Source: Cyprinodon diabolis
Lineage: Eukaryota > Chordata > Actinopteri > Cyprinodontiformes > Cyprinodontidae
Assembly: GCA_030533445.1 (NCBI GenBank)
Contig: CM060070.1
Coordinates: forward strand, 24,829,501 to 24,893,500
Direction: 5' to 3'
Length of the DNA: 64,000 nt
Program-made: the position numbers and the translations under genes
The notes under the pieces: model-generated
Told to the model about the DNA's origin: nothing
Database searches by the model: none
Seen by the model: the letters and a program-made list of their open reading frames with translations, nothing else
Shown: positions 49,079-59,644 of the stretch, piece after piece
How the letters are laid out: the number at the start of each line of letters is the position of its first letter
How positions within the stretch are numbered: position 1 is the stretch's first letter

Positions 49079-49155
49079 TTTCAATTCAATTCAGTTTACT
49101 TATATATAGGACCAATTTACAACACATGTCATCTCAAGGCACTTTACAGTTCACC
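49079..49155 (-). mobile_element. LINE/SINE 3' tail, copy 2 (inverted)
   Basis: Reverse complement reads GGTGAACTGTAAAGTGCCTT, then GAGATGACATGTGTTGTAAA and an AATTGAATTGAA tail, matching 37,294-37,378. Confidence 0.6.
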
Positions 49156-50270
49156 AATAAAAATCTAATCAAAATCTTTTGTTGGTGTGTCAAAACCACT
49201 CTTTTTGTAGTTTATTTGTAAGAAGGTGTAAAACTAATGTTTTTACAAGATTAAGGCTATATTATCTTCAATGATTAATGATGTTTAACTCTTCAAGCCA
49301 TTGCATCAAATGACTCACTGCACAAGGAACTTTAATCATGGTGGCTATAAATCAATCATATTAAAAAATTGTCCTCTGCCACATTGGTATTTACCACTAA
49401 AAACTGACATCATCTTGTAGAAAAACAAATCTGTCACAAGTTCAGTGAATGTTTGCTCATAAAAAGTAACAATAAGTAAAGATTAGCTTTCATATGTTTT
49501 CAGTCATTTCCTTAATTCTGAAAGGGCTTTTACTTTCTTTGCTGCTGCTGGTGTAAAGTTACTTTAGGGGTAAGTAGCAATTAAAGCGGTTCCTTCAACT
49601 TCCCTCGCTGATGGTTTCAAGTTGATTTAGCAAATTTTCACAAAACATTCGAATCAGACATGACACCTCCTCTCGTGGGGTAGGGGGCTGCATCTGTCAG
49701 TTATTTTACTTTACAGAATTAATAGTCAGGCCAAGTTCACTGAGTGACAGATCAGCTGTGACAGGTTGTCTTTTTTCATTCTCTGTTGTGAAACAAGGTA
49801 AGAAACTACACAAACTGTCACCTGTCATAGATAGAATTAGTTAATATGAGTTAAGATTTCAATGTGGTTTCACCAGAAAGTCATTTATTATCAAAAATAG
49901 CACCATGCTTTGTAATTACCATGTTAGCACACTGATATTATTAAAAAGGTTTAATTTCCCTGTTAGTGCATAATAGTTTCTAGCCTTATGATACACACAT
50001 GAAAGACCCCTTGAGCAAAGTAGGTTAAAAACCACACTCCTTGTATTTTTAAAGATATGGAAGATCAGGAAATACTCAAAGCTTATGAGGTGCTTTGTTT
50101 TAATCCAAATTAATAATTCTAAATAAATTGTAATAATTTTCATTTTTTAAAGTGTTTTGGGGTTTTAGAACAATTAAAAACATTATACAGGGAACAGATG
50201 CTTAGTTTAAAATGGCTGAATAAATCCTTTATATCCTTTTAACCTGAAGAAAAATGAAAATAACAGAATA
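49156..50270. other. Non-coding stretch
   Basis: No gene is recognised. Confidence 0.4.
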
Positions 50271-50568
50271 CACAGGAAAAAAAATCTAAATTTAGATAAG
50301 TAATTTTTTCTCAAAATAACTGCATTTGTTTTTGGATTGAGGAGGTAAATAGACATTTTGCCAATGGAACAAGAAAGTTTACAGTACATTTAAAATAAGA
50401 AAACACAATTGCATTGTCCTATTCCAAGTGTATGTTATCTAAGTATCTCATTTTAAGAGCAAAAATACTTTTTCCGTTGGCAAGCTATCTCATTTACCTA
50501 CTCAAATTAAGGGAAAACACATTTAATTTAAGAAATTTTAACTTATTTCTAGATTGTTTTTCCAGTGT
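50271..50568. mobile_element. Short MITE-like repeat, CACTG type, copy 2
   Basis: It starts CACAGGAAAAAAAATCT and ends TTGTTTTTCCAGTG. It contains GCCAATGGAACAAG, ACAATTGCATTGTC and AATTTAAGAAATTTTAAC, which align with copy 1 at 36,881-37,081. Non-coding. Confidence 0.55.
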
Positions 50569-53554
50569 AGATAAAAATCTATTTTAATTTTGCTGAGGAA
50601 ATACACATACTCAAATACACATATCTCTGTGCATGAAAATATCCTGTTTTTGAATGATTTTAAACAGTGTGGGAAGCCCGAAATGTGGTTCTGGAGCTGC
50701 AGGTTGCAGAACCCTTTCTCAGACAGAGACAGCATTGTGGACAAGCATTTCCTACACGTGGGTCAGAACTGACCAAGCAACAAAAGCTTTATCAGAACCG
50801 ATCGCACCTCTTTAGGTAACTAAAGAACCCAGGAGCATTAAAAAGTCATTACCCATGTTGGCCGGGGCTGGGCTCCATTATTTAGCTCATTAGATCACTC
50901 AGTCCTGATAATCCAGCCCTCCCATGTGACTGATGATTGAGTGAGCATAATGCAGGCACTTTTTCACATGTCCCATTAACAATAATCCACTTTACATAGT
51001 TAATGCAATTTGACGGAGTTGTAATTTCATTAAAAAAGAAAAAAAAAAATCTTTACCAACCTTTTCTTAGAAAAGACAGAATAAGACATTAGTACAAGAA
51101 AGGATTTGGAACTTTCTGCCAAAAAGGAACCCAGAGATCACATGAATGTGATCTGAAAAGAACCAATGAGTCACCATTTAAAGGAGGAATCTCCATGAAA
51201 AAATGATCCAGCCCTGCCGGCCGACAGGAACATGATCGATTATAATGCATGAGGGGAAATGGCACAGCTGCATTATAGCCCGACGCTACCTATCTCTAAA
51301 TCTGATAGCTTTAGCTTTTGCAGCTATTAGCTAATAGCTGCGGCCACACTGATAACATTTGGACTCTAAGGGGAAGACTGTTATCGAAAACCTGAGAGGA
51401 ACCCAAGAAGAGAAAGGAGAAAGTAAGGCTCTATGGGGGTTAAAACTCTGAGGATGCGATGAATGTGTGAGATCAGGTGACGTAGCTGTGGTGAAAATAA
51501 ACCCAGACACAACAACATGGGAATGCCTGGGTACACTATGTGTCAATGCTGCTGTTTGTGGAGCCAGAGATAATAAAGTGTCTCATGCTGTCCTTAACTA
51601 ATCCAGTCACTTTCTAAATTTGCAGCAAAGTCCTTCTGTTTTCTGATATTTTTTAAATCAAAAGCACGTCTAAAGCAGCTATTAATATAAAAAAAATAGG
51701 ACAAGTCACCTTTTAGAATTTATATAAGATTAAGGATCAGAAGGAGTGGAGGAGGTTTTGGAGAAACCATTGAGATGCATCCGTCAGCATGGCGTGTGAG
51801 AAGGCCCAAAAGGAGTTGGCGTGTTCGGCTTGTGACCTCTGTAACCAGCAGGCTCCCTCCCACTTCAAGCATGCAATCCCTCCACAAACCAGGGCCTGTT
51901 TTTCCACCACACATGGCTTCAATTGGAGTTTACCGCCACCGCTGCTGTTGCTGCTGTTGCTGCTGTTACTGCTGCATCTGCAGCAGTGAGGCATAGCACA
52001 ATTAAACCTATTTATGAAATCAGAAACTGGCAAACAACTCAAGCATCTTCCCAGTGATGTCAGTCGGTCATGGAGATTTCTGTCTTTCCCAGATTTAGAC
52101 ATAGAAAACCCCCCAAAAAATATCTTTCCTTCAGATCCTTACTTTCATTCACATATTGTGTATGTATATATAAACAACCCTTCTTTTGGAATCCTGCAGC
52201 AGAGCCAACAAGGCAAGCTGTTTACTACTTCTTTGCTCGTAAAAAGAAAATATGCATCTGCTGGGGCCTGTATCAAAGGCTCCTTCATTTAGTTGCTGGC
52301 TAAGATGGTTTGAATGTGTGCTGCCTGTGATTGCTTCGGTTCAGACGGAAATTCTCTGCGGTAGATGCAAGGCCGGGCTTAAAGGGCTGAGGGAAACCAC
52401 GCTGTCCCAGCCACTTTAACACTCACCATTTGATCTGAGAGAAATCTACCTACCGACCGACAGAGGAAAATGTTGCATAGTTTCCAAATTTTTTACTAAT
52501 TAAAACGTACTTTTATAAGCTGACTTTGTGGGGCAAAAAAAAAAAAAAATCTGAAGAAGAGAGTCCATTTTGTTCTTTGCCACAGCCATTTTGGGGACTA
52601 GAGTTAGGCATTATGGCGTTACATAATAATTTAATAACAAAGCAATCTAACTATTTATTTTTTCTTTATTTGCAACACCGTTACCTTACTTGTAATCTAA
52701 GGAGTTGTGCAACAACTGCTTGATCAATTAAAGTGACTTTTCATTAGCGCAATTATCTACTTTGGCAGAGGACTGCTCCCTGTTCAAAGTGCAGGGGCTG
52801 AGCACAAGAGCTCAAAAGTAGGCAGATATGATACTGACTGGCTGAGGAGCTATAATGTGGGTCGGTGTTCAGCACTCATCCATACCTTGCATATATGGAT
52901 AGCAGACACTCAGGGTGAAACTTAGATGATTTTCCAAAACTGCAAGCTCTCTGAATTTAAAAGTTAAATGTTTCTCAGATTTTCTCATTATTTCCAGGAA
53001 CAAAGAATTTATCCACGTTTTTTACAAGCAGCTCTAAACTAATGAATCACCTTGTGTTGCCACACCCGTAGCTTTTTTTCCCCAATGTATCACTCTTTAC
53101 AACTGGTTAGCATTATTTACATGCTAATAACATCTACAGAAATATATTGCCGCAGAGGGTCTTGACTCACTTGTCTCACCACATATCAAAAGGCTGTAGA
53201 TTAGTACTATATTAAGTGCTTTCAGATATGTATAGGGGGGACTTTTAATTAACTATTTAATAAATTAATGAATTAATTGTTGTTAAACATTTAATATTTT
53301 ATAATTGGACTCCTAGTTTAATGTAATTTTCAGATAGCTGAAACCACCCAATACATTGACAGTTTAGATCACAAAACCCTATTTACAGTGCTAGTGACTA
53401 AGTAACTTTTTGTGCAAAGGTGCCGAACACTATTAGGGAGACATAAAAACATGTGAAAACTGATCAAATGAGACCAAAACTAAACCTTTTGGCCTCCCAT
53501 ACTTTAAACATCTTTGACTTCTAAACTAACACATACTCTTTATCATAAATAAAC
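50569..53554. other. Non-coding stretch
   Basis: No gene is recognised. 50,850-51,040 has the look of conserved regulatory DNA (see findings). An imperfect CTG repeat lies at 51,938-51,985; the Cys/Leu runs in open frames there come from it. Confidence 0.4.
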
Positions 53555-53745
<191 letters not shown>

Positions 53746-56700
53746 AATCTTGATTCGTCTATCAAATCTAACAGAAAACATATGTTCATTGTTGTTGAGG
53801 CACCGCCCATATCGGCATCTGTTACACTGTTGATTAACACAGTTGAAAATTACCCTTTTTAGAAGTAAAATGTTTATTTGAACCTGCATTTAAAGGTACA
53901 TCATTACAGATACCTTTAATGAATGACCACCTGAGATGTTTATACAGTTGCTGCTCATGAGGCTTGCCTAAAATCTTCCTTCTGACTTAGTTTTTCCATA
54001 AATCTTGCCAGTATATCATATAAAGGATCAATTATTACTCCATGATCCACTGTTCTTCATTATATCCTGCTCATATGAATCTATTTGTGCTGTCAGTGCA
54101 ACTTACTCTGTATACTGGCTTTGTTTTCTGATGGACCACATTCCCTTGCACATGGGAACTGTTCAGTGATCTAGCAGACACAGATAAAGCTCTGGGACAC
54201 GCTCAAGTATTTGAACTATTTTTCCAGAAATGTTCCGAGCCTTTGACTTTGGGGTGAGTTTATCAATCTCCTTTTCAAAACAGCAGAGTTTTTAGCATTA
54301 AAAAAACAAACCAAAAACAGTCCTGGAAATCATGCAAGAAAATGCTGTTATAGAAGCTTAAAGTCATTCAGGTGTATGAAATATCTCATTTCTTTTTGCT
54401 TTTTAGACATTGTAAATCTAATCAAGGTTCATCTAATTATGATTTACTCAGAGAAGAAGCAAGGACAACATAATTAGACGAGAACTCCAACCACTTGTCA
54501 AACAAGCAGATGCCTTCCTTCTTCTCATCATCAAAAGATCAAAGTTGGGCTCAGACAACTGCACAACACATCTGAAGCTGGAACTTTGATCATATCTGAT
54601 GTCATGTGTTTAGGACAAGTCAGCCGCCACAAGAGGAAAAACAAGAAGAGGAGCAAAAAGAAGTCAGCTAATAAAATCTGTGAAAGGAATGCCGTACCCT
54701 GACTCAGTGGAAAGTGTGAGAAAGACACAGACTGAAGTGTTTGCTACCTACTGTAACCTCTGGTGGTCCTCTGGCGGTCCAGGATAGGGTTTGAGTCCCA
54801 TCAGAGTTCAAATGAGGATATTCACAGAGTAGAAGACCCTGGTGACTGATTTACTGGATGACTAACTGTAATCTGGCTAATAACTGACAAGAAAAATGCC
54901 TGGCTATCTGAGTGACGGAGGCAGCTCCAAAACTCCTTCTGCAGTGGAAATCCTCAGAGGTCTGGCTGCCAGAGCTGTCTTGTCCTGTCATGTCCCGGTC
55001 TGTCCACTGCCAGTTCTATGAGCTATACGGCCCAGCAAGAAGCAGGGAGAGGCGGGGTGGCGGTGATGGGGCGGGAGGATAAAACTCTGTCCCCCTGGTT
55101 CCCACAGTCTGCTTGGCGAGGAGAGGAGGTAGCTCTGTTCCCATAGAGGTCAGATGTGGAGTTAACACACCCAGCCAGCTGTCTGCCTGCCTGCTACCGG
55201 AGTCATCTCTTCTTCTCTCCCCTCCGTCTCTCCTCCCTGCAAGCCTGATCAATCACTCTGAGGACACAGCTACTAGTGAGACACTCAGCCCAGAGTTACA
55301 GTGCAGACACAGGGAGAGTTTCACCCATTGTCCCAGGAGATTCATATGAGAGTCTGAAGGCAGAGCTGCTGGTCCTCCCTTACACTCCTCCCTAACCTAA
55401 CTCTCCCTCCTCCCTCCTTCCCTGCCTCTCCTCTTACATTCCCCTCACCAGTTCTTTTTACAGCCTCCGTTGAGACGCTCTTATTGTGTGGCAATTGCAT
55501 TAGCCTTTAGCGAGCAAGGAATGGCTCTTAGTGTCTAATTCAATGTTGTGTCTCTTTGTCTTTATCAGTCTCCTTATCTTTCTTTTCTATGTCTATTCTA
55601 TTTTCACTATCAACTCCACATGCAAACATCCGCATGGACACAACTTTTTGCTTTCTCAGCGGACGACCTATCCTCCTCTCTGAATTTTATTTAAAGTGAG
55701 GCAGCTTCTTTCTGTTGCTCCTTGACAAAGTTGTTTCTCAGTCAAGGGGGGAGGATTGAGTTTCTAGAGGCTGAGAGGCATTGATTGTCTGTTTGCCTTA
55801 TGATTATCCCTAATGTTTGCCAGCCGTTACAGGACTATGGTGCAATTCATCACTGCAGAAGATGCAGGAACTATGCAGTATAATTGAAACAATGAGCAGA
55901 AAGAAACTTAAGCAGCTTAAGAAATTTAACTTAAGATGCTACTGTACAGCCTTGCAGTAGTATTCAAATAAACTTTCTTTCACATCACCATCACAAATGG
56001 ATGTATTTCATCAGGATTTCAGGAAATACACTAAAATGTTATGAATACTTGATACTTGAAAGGACAATAATACATAACTCTATGAAAAGTGTGGACTGCA
56101 TTGAAAGTCTGCATTGAGTCCATGTTTTATAAAGTCTCCATTGTAGCTGTAGATGTATGTTTATGGTCATCCTCTTCCAGCTCTGTCTCAAATCTTTTTC
56201 AGCCTAATTTATTTTAGGATTGATGTATCCTTTAACACCATCCATCTTCAAATCTTCTCTGACTGCATTCTCTCTCCTTGCTGAATAAATGCATCCACAC
56301 AACATGTTGCTCCCAAAACCAAGTTTCACCATTTGGTGGATGAAACATATGACCTGCCATCTAATCTTATGGTATCTGCACATAGTGCTGTATTCCCACA
56401 TCTGCGGGCCAATTTTATCAGGACTTCAAGCTGTTTTCTGTCACCAGTGGATTTTTCTGCTGCTCTTGCAAGACCAGATTTGTGGAGAGTCTGACTCGTA
56501 GAAGCATTGATTATGCCATTTACAGCCTGGACTGCTGTGGCTCCTCAAGAGTTGCAATGTCAAGGCTGCTTTTCAGTTTAGGTAGATGTTATGCAGCTTG
56601 CAACATTACTTTAATTTGTGGTCCCTGTTTTAAAGTCTCCTAGACCTGGGTGCTGGGTTACTTATTTTTTTGGTTCTGTCACACTTCTCTGGGACCCTCA

Positions 56701-57867
56701 CAGAACAGATTTATCCATATTAGAATTAGGTAGATTCTACTTACTGAGTAGGTGAAATTTTAAGGTGATAAGTTGGATTTTACAGGGGGACCCAGAGAAA
56801 GGGGTATTAGAATAGAAATGCCATTATACTTCTCATGTTTCTAGGGAACAGACTCAAATCTTAGTAATATTTTCATAAATATTTACATATTTTATCAAAA
56901 GTAATGAATTACCATCAGAGATAAACTAATATACAATTGTTAAGTTCATAAATATGTTTATGTACAGTATAAAATAAAAGGATGTTAGGAATAAATGGTA
57001 GTACATGTGTATTAAATTGAAGCAAGGCTCAGTAGAGAGGAAAAATGTTGAACTGACCCTATTGAACAGCTTTGCAGCTGTATACATTCTTGTGACAAAA
57101 GCTCAGACATCAAATTGATCTACTCTGAAAGCAACTCAGTCATCAAATACGATAGAACGTCAGGGCTTCACAAAGCCACCGTCTGAGACTGACCCTTTAG
57201 GGTTGATACAGCAGGGTGACAGCAAGATTATAGAATAAAGCACATCAGTATTGCAGTTTTTCATCAGCACTATAATAACTCTAAAGCATCTATATGTTTA
57301 ATTGTAGACGTTTATTTGTCACTGACTTTAATTGAAAAAGAAAAAATCTTTATGTTAGTTTGGTTCCCCAGAATTATTTACATTTGCTAGTAATATAAAC
57401 AAACAAATCTATTAATAGTATTGAGTAGAAGAACAACAGTTTCCCAAAAGAAAAAGAAAAATGAGAATAGCAGTGGTCAGCTCCTTTTGACTGTAAATCA
57501 GAAAATTTATAAGGGACAGCAAAAGAGATTAAGCTCTATTTCAAACTCCACGATGTGTCCAGACATATCATTCATTAATTAAGCACTCTAGATAATATCT
57601 TAGACAAGCAGTTTCTATGTCCAGGACAGCAACTTCAATGTTCCCTGCCCGGCTGTTAGGGTAACTTAAAGTCATACAGTTGGTGCAATAAGTAATTTTG
57701 TTTGAAACTTTTAAGACCAGATCTTCAGAGGGTTTCTATGTCTTGGTGCAAACATGTTTGTATGAGCAAAGCAGATCTTAAAAAAGGTGATTTGTGTTTG
57801 GAAATCAGGAGACAGCATATTTTTTTGTGTGCATGCTTACATCAGGGCATCTCTTTGGAAAAATGTA
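53746..57867. other. Non-coding stretch with a promoter-like GC-rich patch
   Basis: No coding gene is recognised. The region around 55,000-55,450 is the most GC- and CT-rich non-repeat DNA in the window (see the promoter candidate). The rest is AT-rich. Confidence 0.4.
55050..55110 (+). promoter_or_regulatory. Possible core promoter (GC boxes plus TATA-like box)
   Basis: GGCGGGG (55,051-55,057) and GGGGCGGGAGG lie just ahead of GATAAAACTC (ATAAAA at 55,079-55,084), the usual order of Sp1 sites and a TATA-like box. No downstream exon could be recognised, so this could be chance. Confidence 0.25.
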
Positions 57868-57987
57868 TTATCTGTTGGGATCTGGAGCTGTACCACCTTC
57901 CTCCAGCAGAGTGCGCCGTGGGTCTCCTGGATGTGATGCATCTACACCCCACACATGTGATGCATCTACTCATCAGGAGACCTCCCC

Positions 57988-57994
57988 TTTATAA
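57988..57994 (+). promoter_or_regulatory. TATA box of the gypsy 5' LTR
   Basis: TTTATAA, about 31 bp ahead of the 11-nt stretch at 58,019-58,029 that is complementary to the primer-binding site. The same box is at 63,082-63,088 in the 3' LTR. Confidence 0.8.
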
Positions 57995-58018
57995 CCAGCT
58001 GCCAGACCTTGCTTCGAC

Positions 58019-58029
58019 GCCGCAGTGTT
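58019..58029 (+). promoter_or_regulatory. Predicted RNA 5' end / self-primer of the gypsy element
   Basis: GCCGCAGTGTT is the exact reverse complement of 58,590-58,600, directly downstream of the LTR, and lies at TATA-to-start distance. This matches Tf1/sushi elements, whose RNA 5' end folds back to prime reverse transcription. It is also present in the 3' LTR (63,113-63,123) and conserved in the diverged relic (about 39,839-39,849). Confidence 0.8.
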
Positions 58030-58041
58030 GACCTTAGTTTG

Positions 58042-58132
58042 GTTAGCAACCTGAGCCTTCGAAACTGATAAGAATTTTAGTTGTCTCTAGAGAGAGATCT
58101 GATTCTAACTCTCTTCTGTTTTTGTCTCTCAG
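58042..58132 (+). other. Intron-like segment 1 in the 5' LTR (91 bp)
   Basis: TTTG|GTTAGC ... GTCTCTCAG|GAAACC, with a branch-point-like TTCTAAC (A at 58,108, 24 nt before the AG end) and a long pyrimidine tract. Its counterpart in the 3' LTR is 63,136-63,226, also 91 bp. It is precisely missing from the LTR relic at 39.7 kb. The donor is weak beyond GT. Confidence 0.6.
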
Positions 58133-58376
58133 GAAACCTGTCTCTAGCCTGAAGCTCTGGATGAGCTTAACCTGCCAATCTGCCCTGGTGAGCCAAACCT
58201 GAAGATTCCTATGTGGATTCTCCTGCTGCTCTTAGTGAAGAGCTGAAACTCTAATCAAGGTCTGCCATTCAAAGTGAGAAGCTAGACGCTGCAGCTGCTC
58301 GTGTACTCTGCTGAACAAACAGTCTTTGGACCCAACGGTTCCTCCTCTCTCAAAGAGAAGCCCGGATTCAGTCAAG

Positions 58377-58447
58377 GTAGAATTCTGAATTATCTAAGGA
58401 CTCATGCTCATCTGCCTGCCTTTCTAATCAAACTATCATCTCTGCAG
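58377..58447 (+). other. Intron-like segment 2 in the 5' LTR (71 bp)
   Basis: TCAAG|GTAGAA ... CATCTCTGCAG|ACTTC, with TTCTAATC (A at 58,427) as a possible branch point. Its counterpart in the 3' LTR is 63,471-63,535 (65 bp). It is precisely missing from the relic at 39.7 kb. At 65-71 bp it is near the lower limit for fish introns. Confidence 0.6.
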
Positions 58448-58510
58448 ACTTCAGTGAACCAGCCCGGACCAGTTCAAGATCCTGTACTTAACTTGTATTA
58501 TTGCACATTC

Positions 58511-58516
58511 AATAAA
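58511..58516 (+). terminator. Polyadenylation signal AATAAA in the gypsy LTR
   Basis: AATAAACTCTGTTAAACC is conserved in both LTRs (63,599-63,604 in the 3' LTR) and the relic (40,173-40,178). It would end the R region shortly downstream. Confidence 0.75.
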
Positions 58517-58582
58517 CTCTGTTAAACCTTTTACCCAGCCTCCGTTGTGTTCTGCATGTGGGCTAAGCAACTAAAACCCATC

Positions 58583-59644
58583 ATGACAGAACACTGCGGC
58601 CAAACACAAAGCCCAGCAGATCACCTCCGTAGGAGGCTTGAGGAACAGGACACTCAAATCCTTGGACATGCGCATACCCTCCGTGAGTTGCATACTAAAA
58701 TTTAACACCAAAATCAGATGCTACAAACATATGCCAGTTACATGGGTAATGCTAACGCCACGCCAGCGGTACGTCCAGTTCCGGATCCACTTCCGCCTCC
58801 AAGGTCACAGGCAGTGACGTCATTTCCTGAGTTCCGTCCCAGCCTGCCTGAAAGATTCTCAGGTAACCCAAAAGATTGTAAGGGATTTTTGTTCCAATGT
58901 CGATTACTTTTTGAACATTCTCCTTGCAGTTTTCCGAATGATAGAAAGAAAATATCATTCATTCTTTCTCAACTCACTGGACGAGCCCTTGAATGGGCAG
59001 AGGCAAGGTTCTCCTCTGAATCCAGTTTCACTTGTACTTTTTCCGAGTTTATTTCAGAGTTTTCCCAAGTTTTTAACCACGACTCTGATAAAACTATTGA
59101 CTCCCGAGCCCTGCTGAATTTAAGACAGGGAAATTCCACAGTGGCTGAGTTTTCCATCGACTTCCGGGTCAAGGCCGCAGCCTCTGGATGGAACGAATGT
59201 GCACTTAAGAGTGCCTATTTTAAGGCCTTAAATGATAACATCAAGGATGAACTAGCCACGATCGACGAACCAAATAGTTTGGAGGATTTAATTCGTTTAA
59301 CCATCAGATTGGATAACAGGCTCCGAACTAGAAACAACACTAGACAAAGAACTCTGAATTTTTCTGTGTCAACCCCTGCATTAAATAATGCTTCTGTTTT
59401 TTCTGGATCCACAGAACCCGTTTCCAAGCCAAAGGTTAAAAACCAGACTCTTTCTGTTCCAGTCCAAGTCTCTCACTCAGATGGAGCAGAAGTTGAACCC
59501 ATGCAGATTGGACACACAAGGCTAACCCCTGAGGAAAGACAACGACGATTCAGGGGCAATCTGTGTCTATACTGTGGTGAGAATGGCCATTTCATTGCTT
59601 CTTGCCCGGCTAAGTCAAAAGCCAGGGCCCGTCAGAGGAACTGA
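58583..59644 (+). pseudogene. gag: Gypsy gag (capsid/nucleocapsid), with a nonsense codon near its start
   Basis: The frame opens with an ATG at 58,583 made by the last bases of the LTR. The primer-binding site falls in codons 3-6. A TAA at 58,703-58,705 interrupts it after 40 codons, and the frame then stays open from ATG 58,718 to the TGA at 59,642-59,644 (308 residues). That part has the sushi/RTL-type capsid (LPERFSGNP at about 43-51; LTGRALEWAEARF further on). It ends with a single CCHC knuckle (C283, C286, H291, C296) and a basic tail. Gag would assemble the particle and bind the element RNA. Translation from 58,718 may still give a shortened Gag, so the element may be only partly disabled. 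The codons between LTR end and 58,703 read like coding sequence, which supports the TAA being a mutation. Confidence 0.85.
58590..58600 (+). promoter_or_regulatory. Primer-binding site, self-primed type
   Basis: AACACTGCGGC begins one base after the LTR. No TGG-type tRNA primer site is found there. Its only obvious partner is the predicted RNA 5' end at 58,019-58,029. Confidence 0.75.

Larger units (their letters stand above)
57873..58588 (+). repeat. 5' LTR of the gypsy element
   Basis: 716 bp, TGTTGGGATC...CATCATGACA. It contains a TATA box (57,988-57,994), a likely start of R at 58,019, two GT...AG segments (58,042-58,132; 58,377-58,447) and AATAAA at 58,511-58,516. U3 has a 15-bp direct repeat (57,931-57,945 and 57,955-57,969) that the 3' LTR lacks. 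Confidence 0.96.

Noticed and set aside
51775..51996. Frames with Cys/Leu runs
   Set aside because: Result of an imperfect CTG repeat.
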